Assembly: GCA_034667225.1 (NCBI GenBank) | Contig: JAXDKG010000062.1 | Coordinates: 1-64,000, forward strand | Reading direction: 5' to 3' | DNA length: 64,000 nucleotides | Source of the DNA: DATMER01 sp034667225 | GTDB lineage: Bacteria; Acidobacteriota; Thermoanaerobaculia; Multivoradales; UBA5704 | Shown: piece by piece, positions 43,250 through 52,493 of the stretch | How positions within the stretch are numbered: the stretch's first letter is position 1 | Layout: each line of letters starts with the position of its first letter | Position numbers and translations under genes: made by a program | Notes under the pieces: generated by a model | Database searches by the model: none | Told to the model about the DNA's origin: nothing | The model's input: only the letters and a program-made list of their open reading frames with translations

Positions 43250-44893
43250 CTAGTCGTCCTCGTTTTCACCGCGCGCGTGGGCCGGCCTCTTCACCTTGCC
43301 CTTGACCTCGGCGAAGAAGAGGTCGGTAACGCCGTTCCTGCCGTCAGGCCAGAGCACGAAGGTCCGATCGCCGGCCGAGGCGGTGCCCAGGTAGTCGCCG
43401 TAGTTCGAGAAGACGCCGCTGCTGAAGGTGTAGAACGACGTGCACCAGTTGGACGTCTCTTCCGAGACCAGGAGGGGCGCCGAGAACGTGAGCCCACCGT
43501 CGCGCGACTGCACCCAGTAGGTGTCGACGAGCGAGCTGACCAGGCCCATCCGGCGCCCGGCGCCCGTGGGCATGTTGCACTCGATGTCGGTGGGGTCCGG
43601 CGTGGCCTGCGTTTCCCGGCTCTCGACGAATACCACGTCGACATCACCGCTTTCCCGCACGCTGACCGTCGGCCAGAAGCGTTTCACCCCGGTCGGGGGT
43701 ACCGGCGTCTTCGCGATGCGGGCCGGGGTGCTCCAGGTCAGGCCCTGGTTGTCCGAGTAGGTGATGTAGGCCTCGGAGGAGACGAGCGACTGCGTGGTGA
43801 CCGCGGCCTGCACCGGGCTGACCGGCTGATAGAAGGTGACGTAGACCCGCCCGCGATAGCGGCCCCTGGTGTCCACGGCAATCCGCGGCTGGTCGTTCTG
43901 CCGGCCCTTGCCGTGGCCCACGGGAGTGTTCTGGTAGTTGGCGTTGATCGAGACGAGGGTCCGGGGGGAATCGAAGGTCCGGCCGCCGTCGAGCGAGCGC
44001 GAGAAGGCGATCGTGGAGCCGGGCTCCGTGCCTCCCGCCAGGTCGATGAGGCGCGGGCCCTTCTGCCAGACGACGTACACCTCGCCGCGCGGCCCGATCG
44101 AGATGGCTGGAGCGACTTGCAGAGGTCCGAACACGCCGCAGTCGGGGTCGGCGGGATTCGAGTTTTCCGCCGTGTCAGGGCTGACCACGACCGGGCCTCT
44201 CCAGGTCTCGCCGTTGTCGTGAGTCCTCCAGACCTCGATCTGGCCGAAGCCGAAGGAGCGGATCCCGCACAGCTCGATCACGTTCGACAAGACCACATAG
44301 GCGGCAGACTTCTCGTCCTTGGAGGCGGCCAGGGCTGGCCGGCTGTACTGGTCGTTGGGGTTCGTAGAATTGATGATCCGGGAATCTTCCCAGGCAAATC
44401 TGCCGTTGACAAAACGCCCGCGGTAGATGCCGAGGCCGGCCAGGCCCGTGGCACCTTCACGCATGCGAGTGACGGCGTAGTAGACCTCCTTGTCGCCCTT
44501 GCCTCCGCGATCGGCCCAAGGGTGACCCGCTGAGGTGGCGTTGCCGATCGGCTCCAGGACGCCGCCATCCGTCCAGGTCACACCGCCGTTGCTCGAGTAG
44601 GCAAAGCCGGTGAGCCCGTTGGGATCCGGAGCGGGGCAGACCTGGTTGCTGGGAGGACCACAGAAGCCCTGGAAGTCCTCGAACACGGCGGTCAGCCGCT
44701 GGCCGTCTTCGCTGACGGCCAGAGACGGCGTGTTGCGGTTCGGCCAGTCGTTCGGGGGCAGTTGCTGTTGATCGTTGACCTGGATGTTGGGCCCCACCTT
44801 GGGGCCGCTGGCCGCGTCGGCGCCGACGGCCGCCCCGATGGCCAGGACCAAAGCGAAGAGCAGGACCCTGCGCGAAACATGACTATGAAGCAT
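43250..44893 (-). CDS. Exported BNR/sialidase-type repeat protein 2
   Basis: A 547-residue tandem paralogue of the 41425-43044 product with its own signal peptide (VLLFALVLAIGAAVGADA). It has the same start of mature sequence (SGPKVGPNIQVND) and the same Asp-box repeats (SSNGGVTW, THDNGETW, SDNQGLTW, SRDGGLTF). The C-terminus has an added charged tail (KRPAHARGENEDD). An AAGGAGG ribosome site lies in the 16-nt gap after the phosphodiesterase gene, so the two are probably cotranscribed. The role is unknown. Confidence 0.85.
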   Translation of the reverse strand: MLHSHVSRRVLLFALVLAIGAAVGADAASGPKVGPNIQVNDQQQLPPNDWPNRNTPSLAVSEDGQRLTAVFEDFQGFCGPPSNQVCPAPDPNGLTGFAYSSNGGVTWTDGGVLEPIGNATSAGHPWADRGGKGDKEVYYAVTRMREGATGLAGLGIYRGRFVNGRFAWEDSRIINSTNPNDQYSRPALAASKDEKSAAYVVLSNVIELCGIRSFGFGQIEVWRTHDNGETWRGPVVVSPDTAENSNPADPDCGVFGPLQVAPAISIGPRGEVYVVWQKGPRLIDLAGGTEPGSTIAFSRSLDGGRTFDSPRTLVSINANYQNTPVGHGKGRQNDQPRIAVDTRGRYRGRVYVTFYQPVSPVQAAVTTQSLVSSEAYITYSDNQGLTWSTPARIAKTPVPPTGVKRFWPTVSVRESGDVDVVFVESRETQATPDPTDIECNMPTGAGRRMGLVSSLVDTYWVQSRDGGLTFSAPLLVSEETSNWCTSFYTFSSGVFSNYGDYLGTASAGDRTFVLWPDGRNGVTDLFFAEVKGKVKRPAHARGENEDD

Positions 44894-44909
44894 TCAAATC
44901 CTCCTTGAG

Positions 44910-46733
44910 CTACTGGGACAGACGTGCCTCGGCGACGGCCTGCCGTTGTGGGGGAGAGATGCCCAGCCAGGCCGCCACCCTGGGGGCGACCTCGGTGGCG
45001 CGGATCGTCCGCCCGGCGCCTGGCGTGACGCCCGCGCCGAGCGCCATGTAGATGCCATGCATCTCCGGGCGGCTGCTGAGATGGCCATGCGCGCCGTAGA
45101 CCGGCGCCGGGGCCGCGGACTTGCCGTTGGGAAGCTGGCGGAAGACGTAGCCTTCGCGGGCGAAGAGGATCAGGTCTCCGCTGTTGGGATGATCGAGGCC
45201 CATCCGTGCCGCCTCTTGCCGGCTGACGACCTTTTCGATCGGAGCCTCTCCCTCGATCCGCCAAGCGGCGAACCGGCTGGCGAGGTCGGCCAGGATGCCC
45301 GCGCCGGCGGCGGTATCTGCGCCGGCTTCGAGATAGATGTGGGCCGCGCCGCCGTCGCCGACCGCGTAGGCGACGGGCCCGGGCGCAGGCGCGGCGTCCT
45401 TCTTGGCGAGCAGCCCGGCCTCGGCGAGCAGCGCGTTGGGATCGACGGCGGTGTGGACCGGCATCATCCCATGGTCGCTCACCACCACCAGAGTGGTGCG
45501 GGAGAGATCGAGCCCGGCGATCAGCTTCTCCAGCTCCTCGTCGACCGCCTGCCAGACCCGGGTGCGCGCCCGGGCGAGCTCGTCCTGGCGCTGCGGGGAG
45601 AAGTCCGGCTGGCGTTTGTCGACCAGCAGGAGGCGGTGACCCGCCGTGTCGATGACCGGGAAGTAGCCCATGAGGAGGTCCCAGTCCGTGCGCGCCGAGG
45701 CCGTGCGCAGGGATTCGCCCAGGAAGGCGGCCAGGTGCTCGGCCTGCTCGATCCAGGTCCCGATGTCGATCCCGGGCTTGCCCTGCCAGCCCGCGGACAG
45801 GCTGACGTTGTCGGGGGGACCGGGCCGGTCGAGCCCGCGGCGGGTCAGCATCGAGGCGAACTCCTCGGGGTAGGCGGTCGTGAGGTAGATGCCGTCCACG
45901 AAGAGGCTGGCGCTCGACAGGTCCGGCGCGAGCGCGAGGAGCTTGAGCCGGGAGGCGCCCGTTCCGTTCGGCAGCGTCCAGGTCACGTGCCCCCACTTGC
46001 CCACCTCTAGGGGGCCGCCCGGCCGCCCGGGTTCTTCAGGCAGGGTCACGCCGTCGTAGTTGACCTGGCCGTCGTCCGTGCTGTCGAAGGCCACGAGATC
46101 GAGGGTCTGGGTAGGCCCGTCCTTCTCGTTCCCGACCGTCACCCGGGCGGAGGTTTTCGCGTCCGGGCCTGGGTGCCAGTCGGCGCGGGAGAGGGTGATG
46201 ACCTGGGGAAGGTGCTCCGCGGTGTTGGGGACGACCAGCCCCCAGTCGGCGGTGCGCCGCTCTCCGTTGGCATCGGCCCCGGGCCAGGCGAGGACTCCCG
46301 CTTTGCGCCCCTGGCGGCGGGCCGCTTCCCAGAGCGTCTCCGTGCCGATCAGGGCGTCGAAGCCGCTGGCCCTTTCCGAGGAGGGTGCGCCGCCCGCGTG
46401 GAACTGGTTGCCCACGATGCCCGTCGCGGTCGGCGGGAAGCCGGTCGCCAGGCTGATATGGTTGGTCGAGGTGAGCGTGGGATCGACGGGGATCAGCCCG
46501 TCGGCGACCTGACCGTCGCGGAAGAAGCGCTCGAAGCCGCCTTTGCGGAGCGCGCCCTGCTTGTACAGGTCCTGGAGCACGCTGTTGCCGGCGCCGTCGA
46601 GGCTGATCAGGATGACCCGGTGCGGCTGCGCGCCTGCAACGGATGCCGGATCAGGCGCTTGCGAGCAGGCGGCAAGGCCTACAGCCAGCAAAAGCACCGA
46701 AAATCTGCCGGCTCCGGATTGCACAGGGGACAT
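44910..46733 (-). CDS. Lipoprotein phosphodiesterase / nucleotide pyrophosphatase family
   Basis: 607 residues from the ATG at 46733; a longer in-frame start at 46796 adds 21 residues with no signal character. A lipobox LLAVGLAAC near residue 20 marks a membrane-anchored exported protein. Alkaline-phosphatase-superfamily motifs: SLDGAG (metal Asp), TSTNHISLATG (nucleophile region), DTAGH, VVSDHGMMP and AHGHLSS, the metal set of type I phosphodiesterase/pyrophosphatases. About 250 residues between the nucleophile and the DTAGH motif form an insert with a beta-sandwich look. The substrate may be a nucleotide or phosphonate/phosphodiester. GTAGGAG precedes the start. Confidence 0.87.
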   Translation of the reverse strand: MSPVQSGAGRFSVLLLAVGLAACSQAPDPASVAGAQPHRVILISLDGAGNSVLQDLYKQGALRKGGFERFFRDGQVADGLIPVDPTLTSTNHISLATGFPPTATGIVGNQFHAGGAPSSERASGFDALIGTETLWEAARRQGRKAGVLAWPGADANGERRTADWGLVVPNTAEHLPQVITLSRADWHPGPDAKTSARVTVGNEKDGPTQTLDLVAFDSTDDGQVNYDGVTLPEEPGRPGGPLEVGKWGHVTWTLPNGTGASRLKLLALAPDLSSASLFVDGIYLTTAYPEEFASMLTRRGLDRPGPPDNVSLSAGWQGKPGIDIGTWIEQAEHLAAFLGESLRTASARTDWDLLMGYFPVIDTAGHRLLLVDKRQPDFSPQRQDELARARTRVWQAVDEELEKLIAGLDLSRTTLVVVSDHGMMPVHTAVDPNALLAEAGLLAKKDAAPAPGPVAYAVGDGGAAHIYLEAGADTAAGAGILADLASRFAAWRIEGEAPIEKVVSRQEAARMGLDHPNSGDLILFAREGYVFRQLPNGKSAAPAPVYGAHGHLSSRPEMHGIYMALGAGVTPGAGRTIRATEVAPRVAAWLGISPPQRQAVAEARLSQ

Positions 46734-46865
46734 AGAAAATGGACTCCTACAGACATGCACGGGCGCGGCAATACACACTCGCACTACACAGTACAAGGTG
46801 AGGGCGGAGCCTCAAACGTGACAAAACGCGCGAGAATTTTTAGAGATCCGGGCGGGGAGGAGGGA

Positions 46866-47158
46866 GCCAACCACTGGGTAGCTCGCGCAAACGAGCGGTT
46901 GCTGGCTCAAACGAGTGGTTGGCAGCTCCAACGGCTGGGTAGGCGGTTCAAACGAGCCGTTTGAGGCGTCTACCCACTGGGTAGACAGGTCAAACGACTG
47001 GGTAGAGGGCGCCACTCAGTCATCGCCGGACACAATCCAGTGAATGCCGGCACCTGCCTCGTCATTTCCGGACCGCGCCCAGCAGGTAGAGGGCTCCAAC
47101 GAGTGAGTGGAGAGGTCTACCCAGTCGTTTCTCGTGTCTACCCGCTGTCCAGGCTACC
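46866..47158. repeat. 21-bp-period degenerate repeat array A
   Basis: Fills most of the 420-bp gap between the phosphodiesterase start and the methyltransferase stop. Aligned unit positions are 46871, 46892, 46912, 46932, 46953, 46974, 46995, 47016, 47037, 47058, 47079, 47100, 47121 and 47142: 14 phases, 11 of 13 intervals being 21 bp and two 20 bp. Each unit is a 7+1+7-type site built from half-sites such as CTACCCA/TGGGTAG, CAAACGA/TCGTTTG and CCAACCA/TGGTTGG; 46970-46984 is a perfect palindrome (CTACCCACTGGGTAG). Units 8-10 are weak. Not a CRISPR: there is no long conserved repeat. 46734-46865 holds only the leader of the phosphodiesterase gene. Confidence 0.85.
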
Positions 47159-48971
47159 GGCGCCCGGCGAAGGGACCGTAGGACACCCAGGAGAGCCACT
47201 GCCTCCGGGTTTCGGGCGTCACGCCCCAGCCCGGGCCGGCGCTCAGGAGCCCGGTGAGGACCCGCACCAGCGAAGTGTCCGCCTCGTCGAGAGGAGCCCA
47301 CGGCCCGTCCTCGGGCCGGCGGGCGCTCACCACGACGGCCCGGCGCGGCACGTAGACCAGGTCCTCCCCACCTTCCCCGAGATGCGGCTCGTTGCCGATC
47401 TCCGGATAGGAGAGGACCTCGTGCAGGAGCTCCCCGAAGCGGTCGAGCCGGCCGCCGAAGCTCTCGGTCATGCCATACATCCCCAGCAGGTAGGTGAACG
47501 CCACGTGGCGGGCGGTCGCGGTGCTCTCCTCGGGCACCGAGAAGACGAAGGGGTCCTCCATCTCGTACAGCTCCACGTTGCGGAATCCCGCCAGGTACAG
47601 GGACACCGCGAGCTGCACCGGTCCCAGATGCGGGAAGTCGTGGCCCGTCCGGCTGTGCCGGTCCACGACCTCGTGGAACCAGCGGCCCACCCGTCCCTCG
47701 TCGAGGAAGTCGTGCACCACGATCCGGCCGTCCGGCCGCAGCACGTCGATCGAGGCGCGGAAGGCCTCGTCCAGGCTGGTGACGTGGTGCGTGCCGTAGG
47801 CGAAGAGCACGCCGTCGAGCGAGCCTTCGCGGAAGGTCCGCGGCAGGAGCCGCGCGTCCTCGCGGGTGGGGAAGCCCCACAGCCCCGCCGAGCGGAACAT
47901 GTGCGAGGAGATGTCGTTGGTGATCATCAACGGCGGATGGCCAGCCCCGGCGCTGGCGGTCAGCTCGTCGGCGACCCGGCGCAGGATCGCGGCGAGGCCG
48001 GTCGCGACCGGCTTGCCCCCCAGCCAGGCGACGGAGCGCTCGGCCAGGAGCCAGTCCAACTCGCGCTCCGGCAGCTCGAACGGATCTCCCACCGCCATCC
48101 CGGCGCCGTGCATGCCGATCAGGCGCGCGCTTCGGGTGCCCTCTGAAGGCGGCGTGACCAGCAGCACGAGCACGCCCTCGGCCATCTCCAGCACGCGCTG
48201 GAGCAGGAGCTCCAGCGGCGAGGTCTCGATGCGATCCCCGGGCGCGAGCTGCGTGTGGGCTGCGGGCAGGACGAGCAGCCGCTTCTCGCGCATGGCGCGC
48301 GTCGCCTCGAGGATCCGCATGATGTAGCCGTCGCCGCCGAGGACATCGAGGTAGAGGCCGCCGCGGTTGGCGTGGAGCCCGAGGAGCTCGAGGAGGCATT
48401 CGACTCCGAAGGCCCGCGCCGCCTGGAAGTACTGCATGCCGGCCGTGTAGTCCTTGCCCCGGCCGCTGACGTCGAAGTCGCCCGCCTCGAGCGACCGCCA
48501 GACCTCGGAGAACTCGCGGTCCTGGCGGATGGCGCGGAAGGCCGGGGACCAGCGCGCCATCCGGCTCGCGCGGCGGCGCCACTCGTGGTGAAGCTCCTGC
48601 TCGTCCAGGCTGTTCAACTCGTCCTGGGTCCAGAGCGGGTGGAAGTGCGCCTTGAACAGCGGCTCGAATTCGGCAGCCCGATCCGCGGGCAGATGGTGCT
48701 GGACGAACGACCAGACCCGCGGGTGCGAGGCCTGTCCGGCGATGATCTGGTTGAGGCTGAGCGTGTACTCCCGCAGCGCGGCGCGCGTCCCTTCACGGGG
48801 CATCGGCAGCAGCCGGATAGGCAGGCCGACGTCGCGCAGGCGGCTCGCCTCGGCGGAGAGGACGGTGCGCGTCAGCTCCTCGCCCGGCTCCTGCGCGGAG
48901 GAAGACCCCTCCGACCCCTCTGGATACTCCTGGAACAGCGCGTCGATGAGGTGCGGTGCCAAAACCTTCAT
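47154..48971 (-). CDS. Putative SAM-dependent methyltransferase with internal insertion
   Basis: 605 residues from ATG 48971 (CAGG upstream is weak; an ATG at 48998 is the alternative). A methyltransferase-like motif I (YLDVLGGDGYI) occurs near residue 210. The later strands (DGVLFAYGTHHVTSLDEAF, then LRPDGRIVVHDF) come only about 170 residues further on, so a segment rich in hydrophobic strands (LLVTPPSEGTRSARLIGMHG) interrupts the Rossmann fold. The N-terminal 200 residues are helical and unrecognised. The substrate is unknown. The stop lies in the last unit of array A. Confidence 0.65.
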   Translation of the reverse strand: MKVLAPHLIDALFQEYPEGSEGSSSAQEPGEELTRTVLSAEASRLRDVGLPIRLLPMPREGTRAALREYTLSLNQIIAGQASHPRVWSFVQHHLPADRAAEFEPLFKAHFHPLWTQDELNSLDEQELHHEWRRRASRMARWSPAFRAIRQDREFSEVWRSLEAGDFDVSGRGKDYTAGMQYFQAARAFGVECLLELLGLHANRGGLYLDVLGGDGYIMRILEATRAMREKRLLVLPAAHTQLAPGDRIETSPLELLLQRVLEMAEGVLVLLVTPPSEGTRSARLIGMHGAGMAVGDPFELPERELDWLLAERSVAWLGGKPVATGLAAILRRVADELTASAGAGHPPLMITNDISSHMFRSAGLWGFPTREDARLLPRTFREGSLDGVLFAYGTHHVTSLDEAFRASIDVLRPDGRIVVHDFLDEGRVGRWFHEVVDRHSRTGHDFPHLGPVQLAVSLYLAGFRNVELYEMEDPFVFSVPEESTATARHVAFTYLLGMYGMTESFGGRLDRFGELLHEVLSYPEIGNEPHLGEGGEDLVYVPRRAVVVSARRPEDGPWAPLDEADTSLVRVLTGLLSAGPGWGVTPETRRQWLSWVSYGPFAGRR

Positions 48972-49051
48972 GCCTGTGAAAGTGTATGCCACCGCCATTT
49001 GCGAGCCCGCCCGGCGCGCCGTCGCACCGGGCGGGATTCTGGAAGGAACGC

Positions 49052-51631
49052 TTACGGCAGGTAGGTCACCACGAGCTGCGGGTGGTTCGCCGCCGTGGCA
49101 TTGTTGCCCGAGTAGTAGCCGATGTAATCGTCGCCGTTGTCGTCGTTGTCGTCGAGCGTGAAGGCGACGCGGACCTGGGTCTTGCCGGCCTTGTTGATGG
49201 CCGTGATGCCCGCCGCGTTGAACGTGCACTCCGACCAGTCGCCGTTGGCCGCGGCGTTGGTGAGCGTGCAGACCGCGGTCGCGGTCGCCGCGGCCTGGAA
49301 GTCGGCAGTCTCCAGGGCCACGTTGCCGTTGAAGCCGCCGTTGCGCACGTCCGCGCTCAGGCTGCCGTGGGTGGTGAAGGGGCTGGTGCCCACCACCGTG
49401 CCGCGCCGCAGGCGCAGGGTGACCTGCGTGACCGTGGCGGTATCCGGAATCGCGGCCGTGTCGAAGGAGGCCACGCTGCGGTACTGCTTGTCCTTCTTCG
49501 CGTCGCCGGCGCGCAGGGCGCTGGTCGTCGAATCCGTGCTGTTGGCGCTGCCGCCGGTGTTGGAGGTCTCGCTCGTCTCGAGGATGTGGCCGTCATCGGC
49601 CGCCACGGAGGTGAAGGTCGTCGTCGTGGACGGCGGAGAGGTGCAGGCGGTGGTGTTGTAGGTGCAGTTGCCATTGCAGGCCAGCACGCCGCCGCCGAAG
49701 CCCAGGCCCGTGCAGGTCTGGCCGCCGAGATCGGCGCCGTCGCAGGACTCGCCGGACTCCTTGGTGCCGTTGCCGCAGACGCTGCCGCCGGAAGCGAAGT
49801 CCACGACCGCGAAGCCCAGGTTGTCCTTCTGGGCATTGGTGGTGGAGCCGGGGAAGTAGTGCCGGGTGTCGGACCACGCCAGGTAGGCCTTGCCAGCGAG
49901 GACGTCGAGGCCCATGTACTCGCCATACTGGTTCGGGTTGTAGTTCGGGTTGTCCGCGGAGTTCATGTCCGAGGACGAGACGCCGCTGTTGTTGAACTCG
50001 CCCGAGGCCGAGCTCGCCTGAACGTTGGCCTCGAAGGCCAGGCCGCAGTTGGTGGACCGCGCGGTATAGAAATCGACCGCGTCGTTGCCCGGATCGTTGC
50101 GCGCGTCATGCCATGCCACGATCACGTGGCCGTTCCCCTGGTCGACCTGCAGGAAGGGATGGAACTGCGCGCGGCCCGCGAGGCCGTCGTCGTTGATCTT
50201 GACCGCCGCGGACCAGGAGACGCCGTTGTTGGTCGAGCGGGTCAGCCAAACGTCGGTTTCGTTCACGTTCTGGCCGGCCCCATAGTCCGAGAACGTGGCG
50301 TAGAGGGTGCCGTCGCAGGCGCCGCCGCTGTTGTCCACCGCGATGGCTCCGAACGGATTGATGCAGCGGTCGTTCTGGGCATCCGCGCAGTTGGCGTTCG
50401 AGAAGCCCACCAGGCTGAAGTCGCGCACCAGCACCGGCGCGCTCCAGGTGACGCCGCCGTCGGTCGACCTCGTATAGACCATGTCCTCGTCCGAGCAGGT
50501 CTGGGCGCCGCAGGTCAGGGAGTCGAAGACCACGTGCACCGTGCCGTTGTCCTGGACGGCGATCTCGCAGGCGAGGTCGACGCCGCCGAAGGGCGAGGTG
50601 GGGAGGTCGGCTTCGGTCCAGGTCACGCCGGAGTTGGTGGAGCGGGCGATCTTTTCGTTGTTGTTGCGGTCCCAGCAGGCGTAGTGGCGGCCGAAGAAGG
50701 GGCTGGCCGGGTTGGTGTCGATCGCGTAGAAGTTCTTGTCCTCGAGGTCGGTGTCGCCCCAGCTCGTGACGATGATGCCCTGGCCGTTCCAGGTGGCGCC
50801 GCCGTCGGTCGAGCGCGCCACCACCATGGAGTACTTGGTGGAGACGATGCTGGCGCAGAGGAGCATGTAATTGATGTAGACGTTGTTGTTGCTGTCCCAG
50901 GCCAGGGCCGGGTCGGAGCCGAACACGGTGGCGGTGCAGGTGCCGATGCCCGGGAAGACGCTGGCGCCCGGCGCGCAGGTGTAGTTCCACACCGCGCCGC
51001 CGTCGCTGCTCCAGAAGATCGCCTGGGTTTCGCCGCAGCCCGCCGGCGCATCCCAGGTGTTCGCGGCGGCCACGAGCTGGTTCGCGTTGTTGGGGTTGAC
51101 CACCACCTGGATCTCACCCTGGTAATCGTTCGGCGCCGGCACGTCCGTGGCCGCCACGTTGCGGTTGGTGCCCACCGCGGCGGCTTCTGTGATCTTGCGG
51201 ATGGCTTCGGAGACCCGCACCCGTTGCGGGACCTCGGCCGGCCATTCGTTCTTGATGCTGTCGACGGCCGCATCGCCGTACAGGCTGCGCGCCTGCAACT
51301 CGTGCAGCGTCACCCAGACCTTGTGCGCCTCGTGGACAAACCTCGGGATCGCGAACTCATAGTGGCGGTGCTCCATGTCGAGCTCGAGGTAGTCGAGCGG
51401 CGACAGGGGCAGGAAGCGAAGGACGGCATCCAGCAGCGCGGCGTCGTTCGGCCGCTCCGTGAGCTGCTGCTTGAAGCTCAGGAACTGCGGATCGCTCTGC
51501 AGGGCTAGGTAGACGGACTTGAGCCCTTCGCGGCGTTCTTTCGGCTCGGGCGCGGCGGATTGCGCGGCCAGCGGCGATGCCGCCACGGCCAGGGCCAGGA
51601 CTAGAAGACAACGGCTCAGGATCTCTCTCAT
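49052..51631 (-). CDS. Large exported BNR-repeat protein with Cys-rich and DNRLRE-like C-terminus
   Basis: 859 residues; ATG 51631 with GGAGG 8 nt upstream and a signal peptide (CLLVLALAVAASPLAAQ). After an N-terminal helical segment come Asp-box BNR repeats (SSDGGAVW, STDGGATW, STNSGVTW, STDGGVTW, STNNGVSW). About residue 640 is a short Cys-rich module (CGNGTKESGESCDG and following Cys) of the kind seen in myxobacterial and acidobacterial exported proteins. The C-terminal roughly 170 residues (YRSVASFDTAAIPDTATV, then HPQLVVTYLP) match the DNRLRE/CBM-like surface domain. Probably a surface or secreted binding protein. Confidence 0.85.
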   Translation of the reverse strand: MREILSRCLLVLALAVAASPLAAQSAAPEPKERREGLKSVYLALQSDPQFLSFKQQLTERPNDAALLDAVLRFLPLSPLDYLELDMEHRHYEFAIPRFVHEAHKVWVTLHELQARSLYGDAAVDSIKNEWPAEVPQRVRVSEAIRKITEAAAVGTNRNVAATDVPAPNDYQGEIQVVVNPNNANQLVAAANTWDAPAGCGETQAIFWSSDGGAVWNYTCAPGASVFPGIGTCTATVFGSDPALAWDSNNNVYINYMLLCASIVSTKYSMVVARSTDGGATWNGQGIIVTSWGDTDLEDKNFYAIDTNPASPFFGRHYACWDRNNNEKIARSTNSGVTWTEADLPTSPFGGVDLACEIAVQDNGTVHVVFDSLTCGAQTCSDEDMVYTRSTDGGVTWSAPVLVRDFSLVGFSNANCADAQNDRCINPFGAIAVDNSGGACDGTLYATFSDYGAGQNVNETDVWLTRSTNNGVSWSAAVKINDDGLAGRAQFHPFLQVDQGNGHVIVAWHDARNDPGNDAVDFYTARSTNCGLAFEANVQASSASGEFNNSGVSSSDMNSADNPNYNPNQYGEYMGLDVLAGKAYLAWSDTRHYFPGSTTNAQKDNLGFAVVDFASGGSVCGNGTKESGESCDGADLGGQTCTGLGFGGGVLACNGNCTYNTTACTSPPSTTTTFTSVAADDGHILETSETSNTGGSANSTDSTTSALRAGDAKKDKQYRSVASFDTAAIPDTATVTQVTLRLRRGTVVGTSPFTTHGSLSADVRNGGFNGNVALETADFQAAATATAVCTLTNAAANGDWSECTFNAAGITAINKAGKTQVRVAFTLDDNDDNGDDYIGYYSGNNATAANHPQLVVTYLP

Positions 51632-51764
51632 TGCGAAAACCTCCAGAAGAAGGAAGAGGCGGGAACGACCTCTCGGGGCAGGGTTTGCTCTGCAATAGAA
51701 TTGGTGCTTCTGCGGAAGGAAACGTGACAAAGGGCCATCTTGCCCTCGAGGTCAGAGAAGCAGT

Positions 51765-52193
51765 TCAGACAACTACGAGATGCTCGGGTGTAGCCCCCGG
51801 AGCCGCCGACAGCGGGATGGAGCGATCGAAGGTGACAAACCTTCCTCTATGTTCCACGGCGAGCGCGAGAAGATAGACATCGGTCACCTGGCGTGGCCCG
51901 TGAACGTGGCCGGAGTTTATACGGCGGTCTTCAAGAAGACTTATGGAGCAGGGCCAGAATTCGTGGTACTCGGTGTTGGTCGCTCGGCGCAGCCGCTCGA
52001 CGGCCTCTGAAGGCGAAACCGGGCTCGGGTACCTGGGCTGGCTGAGGATGCGGACGAACCCGTTCTGCGTCAAGGCGCAGGATGCCCAACCGTGCTGGAT
52101 CTCCCCTGAGATCCACTCCTGGGCTCGCTGATGGTCGACGTGGTCTGCATCCAGCAGCGCGAGGAGCACATTGATGTCGAGGAGCGCTCGCAT
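51765..52193 (-). CDS. vapC: VapC-type PIN-domain toxin
   Basis: 142 residues, PIN-domain ribonuclease. Acidic metal-binding residues are in the expected places: Asp6 (LLDINVLLAL), and Asp in TDVYLLALA and in FVTFDRS. It cleaves RNA, usually tRNA or rRNA, when freed from its antitoxin. The start codon overlaps the antitoxin stop, the usual coupling in vapBC loci. The 133 nt between this gene and the large BNR gene show nothing else. Confidence 0.88.
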   Translation of the reverse strand: MRALLDINVLLALLDADHVDHQRAQEWISGEIQHGWASCALTQNGFVRILSQPRYPSPVSPSEAVERLRRATNTEYHEFWPCSISLLEDRRINSGHVHGPRQVTDVYLLALAVEHRGRFVTFDRSIPLSAAPGATPEHLVVV

Positions 52194-52438
52194 CAGCCGA
52201 GGTCTTCCTCGCGGAGCTTATCAATCAGCTCGTTCGAGACCGCCTCCCCACGGGGGGGCAGCGGGTCGAAACCATAGAAGCTCTTCGGCTTTCTAGTCTC
52301 GGAGTCCTCCCGATACCGATGGGTCAGAGCCTCCCTGGCGAGCTCGGAGAGGAGATCTCCGGCACTGCGCTTCTGCCGTCGTGCCCTTTCCTTGACCGCG
52401 ATCAGAACGTCGTCCGCAATGTCGAGGGTGGTGCGCAT
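52193..52438 (-). CDS. vapB: VapB-type ribbon-helix-helix antitoxin
   Basis: 81 residues. The N-terminus (MRTTLDIADDVLIAVKERARR) is a ribbon-helix-helix DNA-binding domain; the C-terminal tail (FYGFDPLPPRG) is the toxin-wrapping peptide common in this antitoxin family. It represses its own operon and neutralises the PIN toxin. The gene starts 55 nt from the divergent transporter gene, so the shared promoter region is very short. Confidence 0.87.
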   Translation of the reverse strand: MRTTLDIADDVLIAVKERARRQKRSAGDLLSELAREALTHRYREDSETRKPKSFYGFDPLPPRGEAVSNELIDKLREEDLG

Positions 52439-52493
52439 GCATCAGATGCTAGCACGGCAGGCCGGTGTCGGGGAGCGGATAGACTGCGGCCCG

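Noticed and set aside
41425..44893. Functional sialidases
   Set aside because: Asp-box repeats are present but the catalytic Arg triad and Tyr/Glu pair of sialidases could not be found by eye; only the propeller fold is supported.
46812..47015. 67-residue minus-strand frame with STQSFDL-like heptads over array A
   Set aside because: Same reason: a by-product of the 21-bp period, with two 20-bp slips and no ribosome site.
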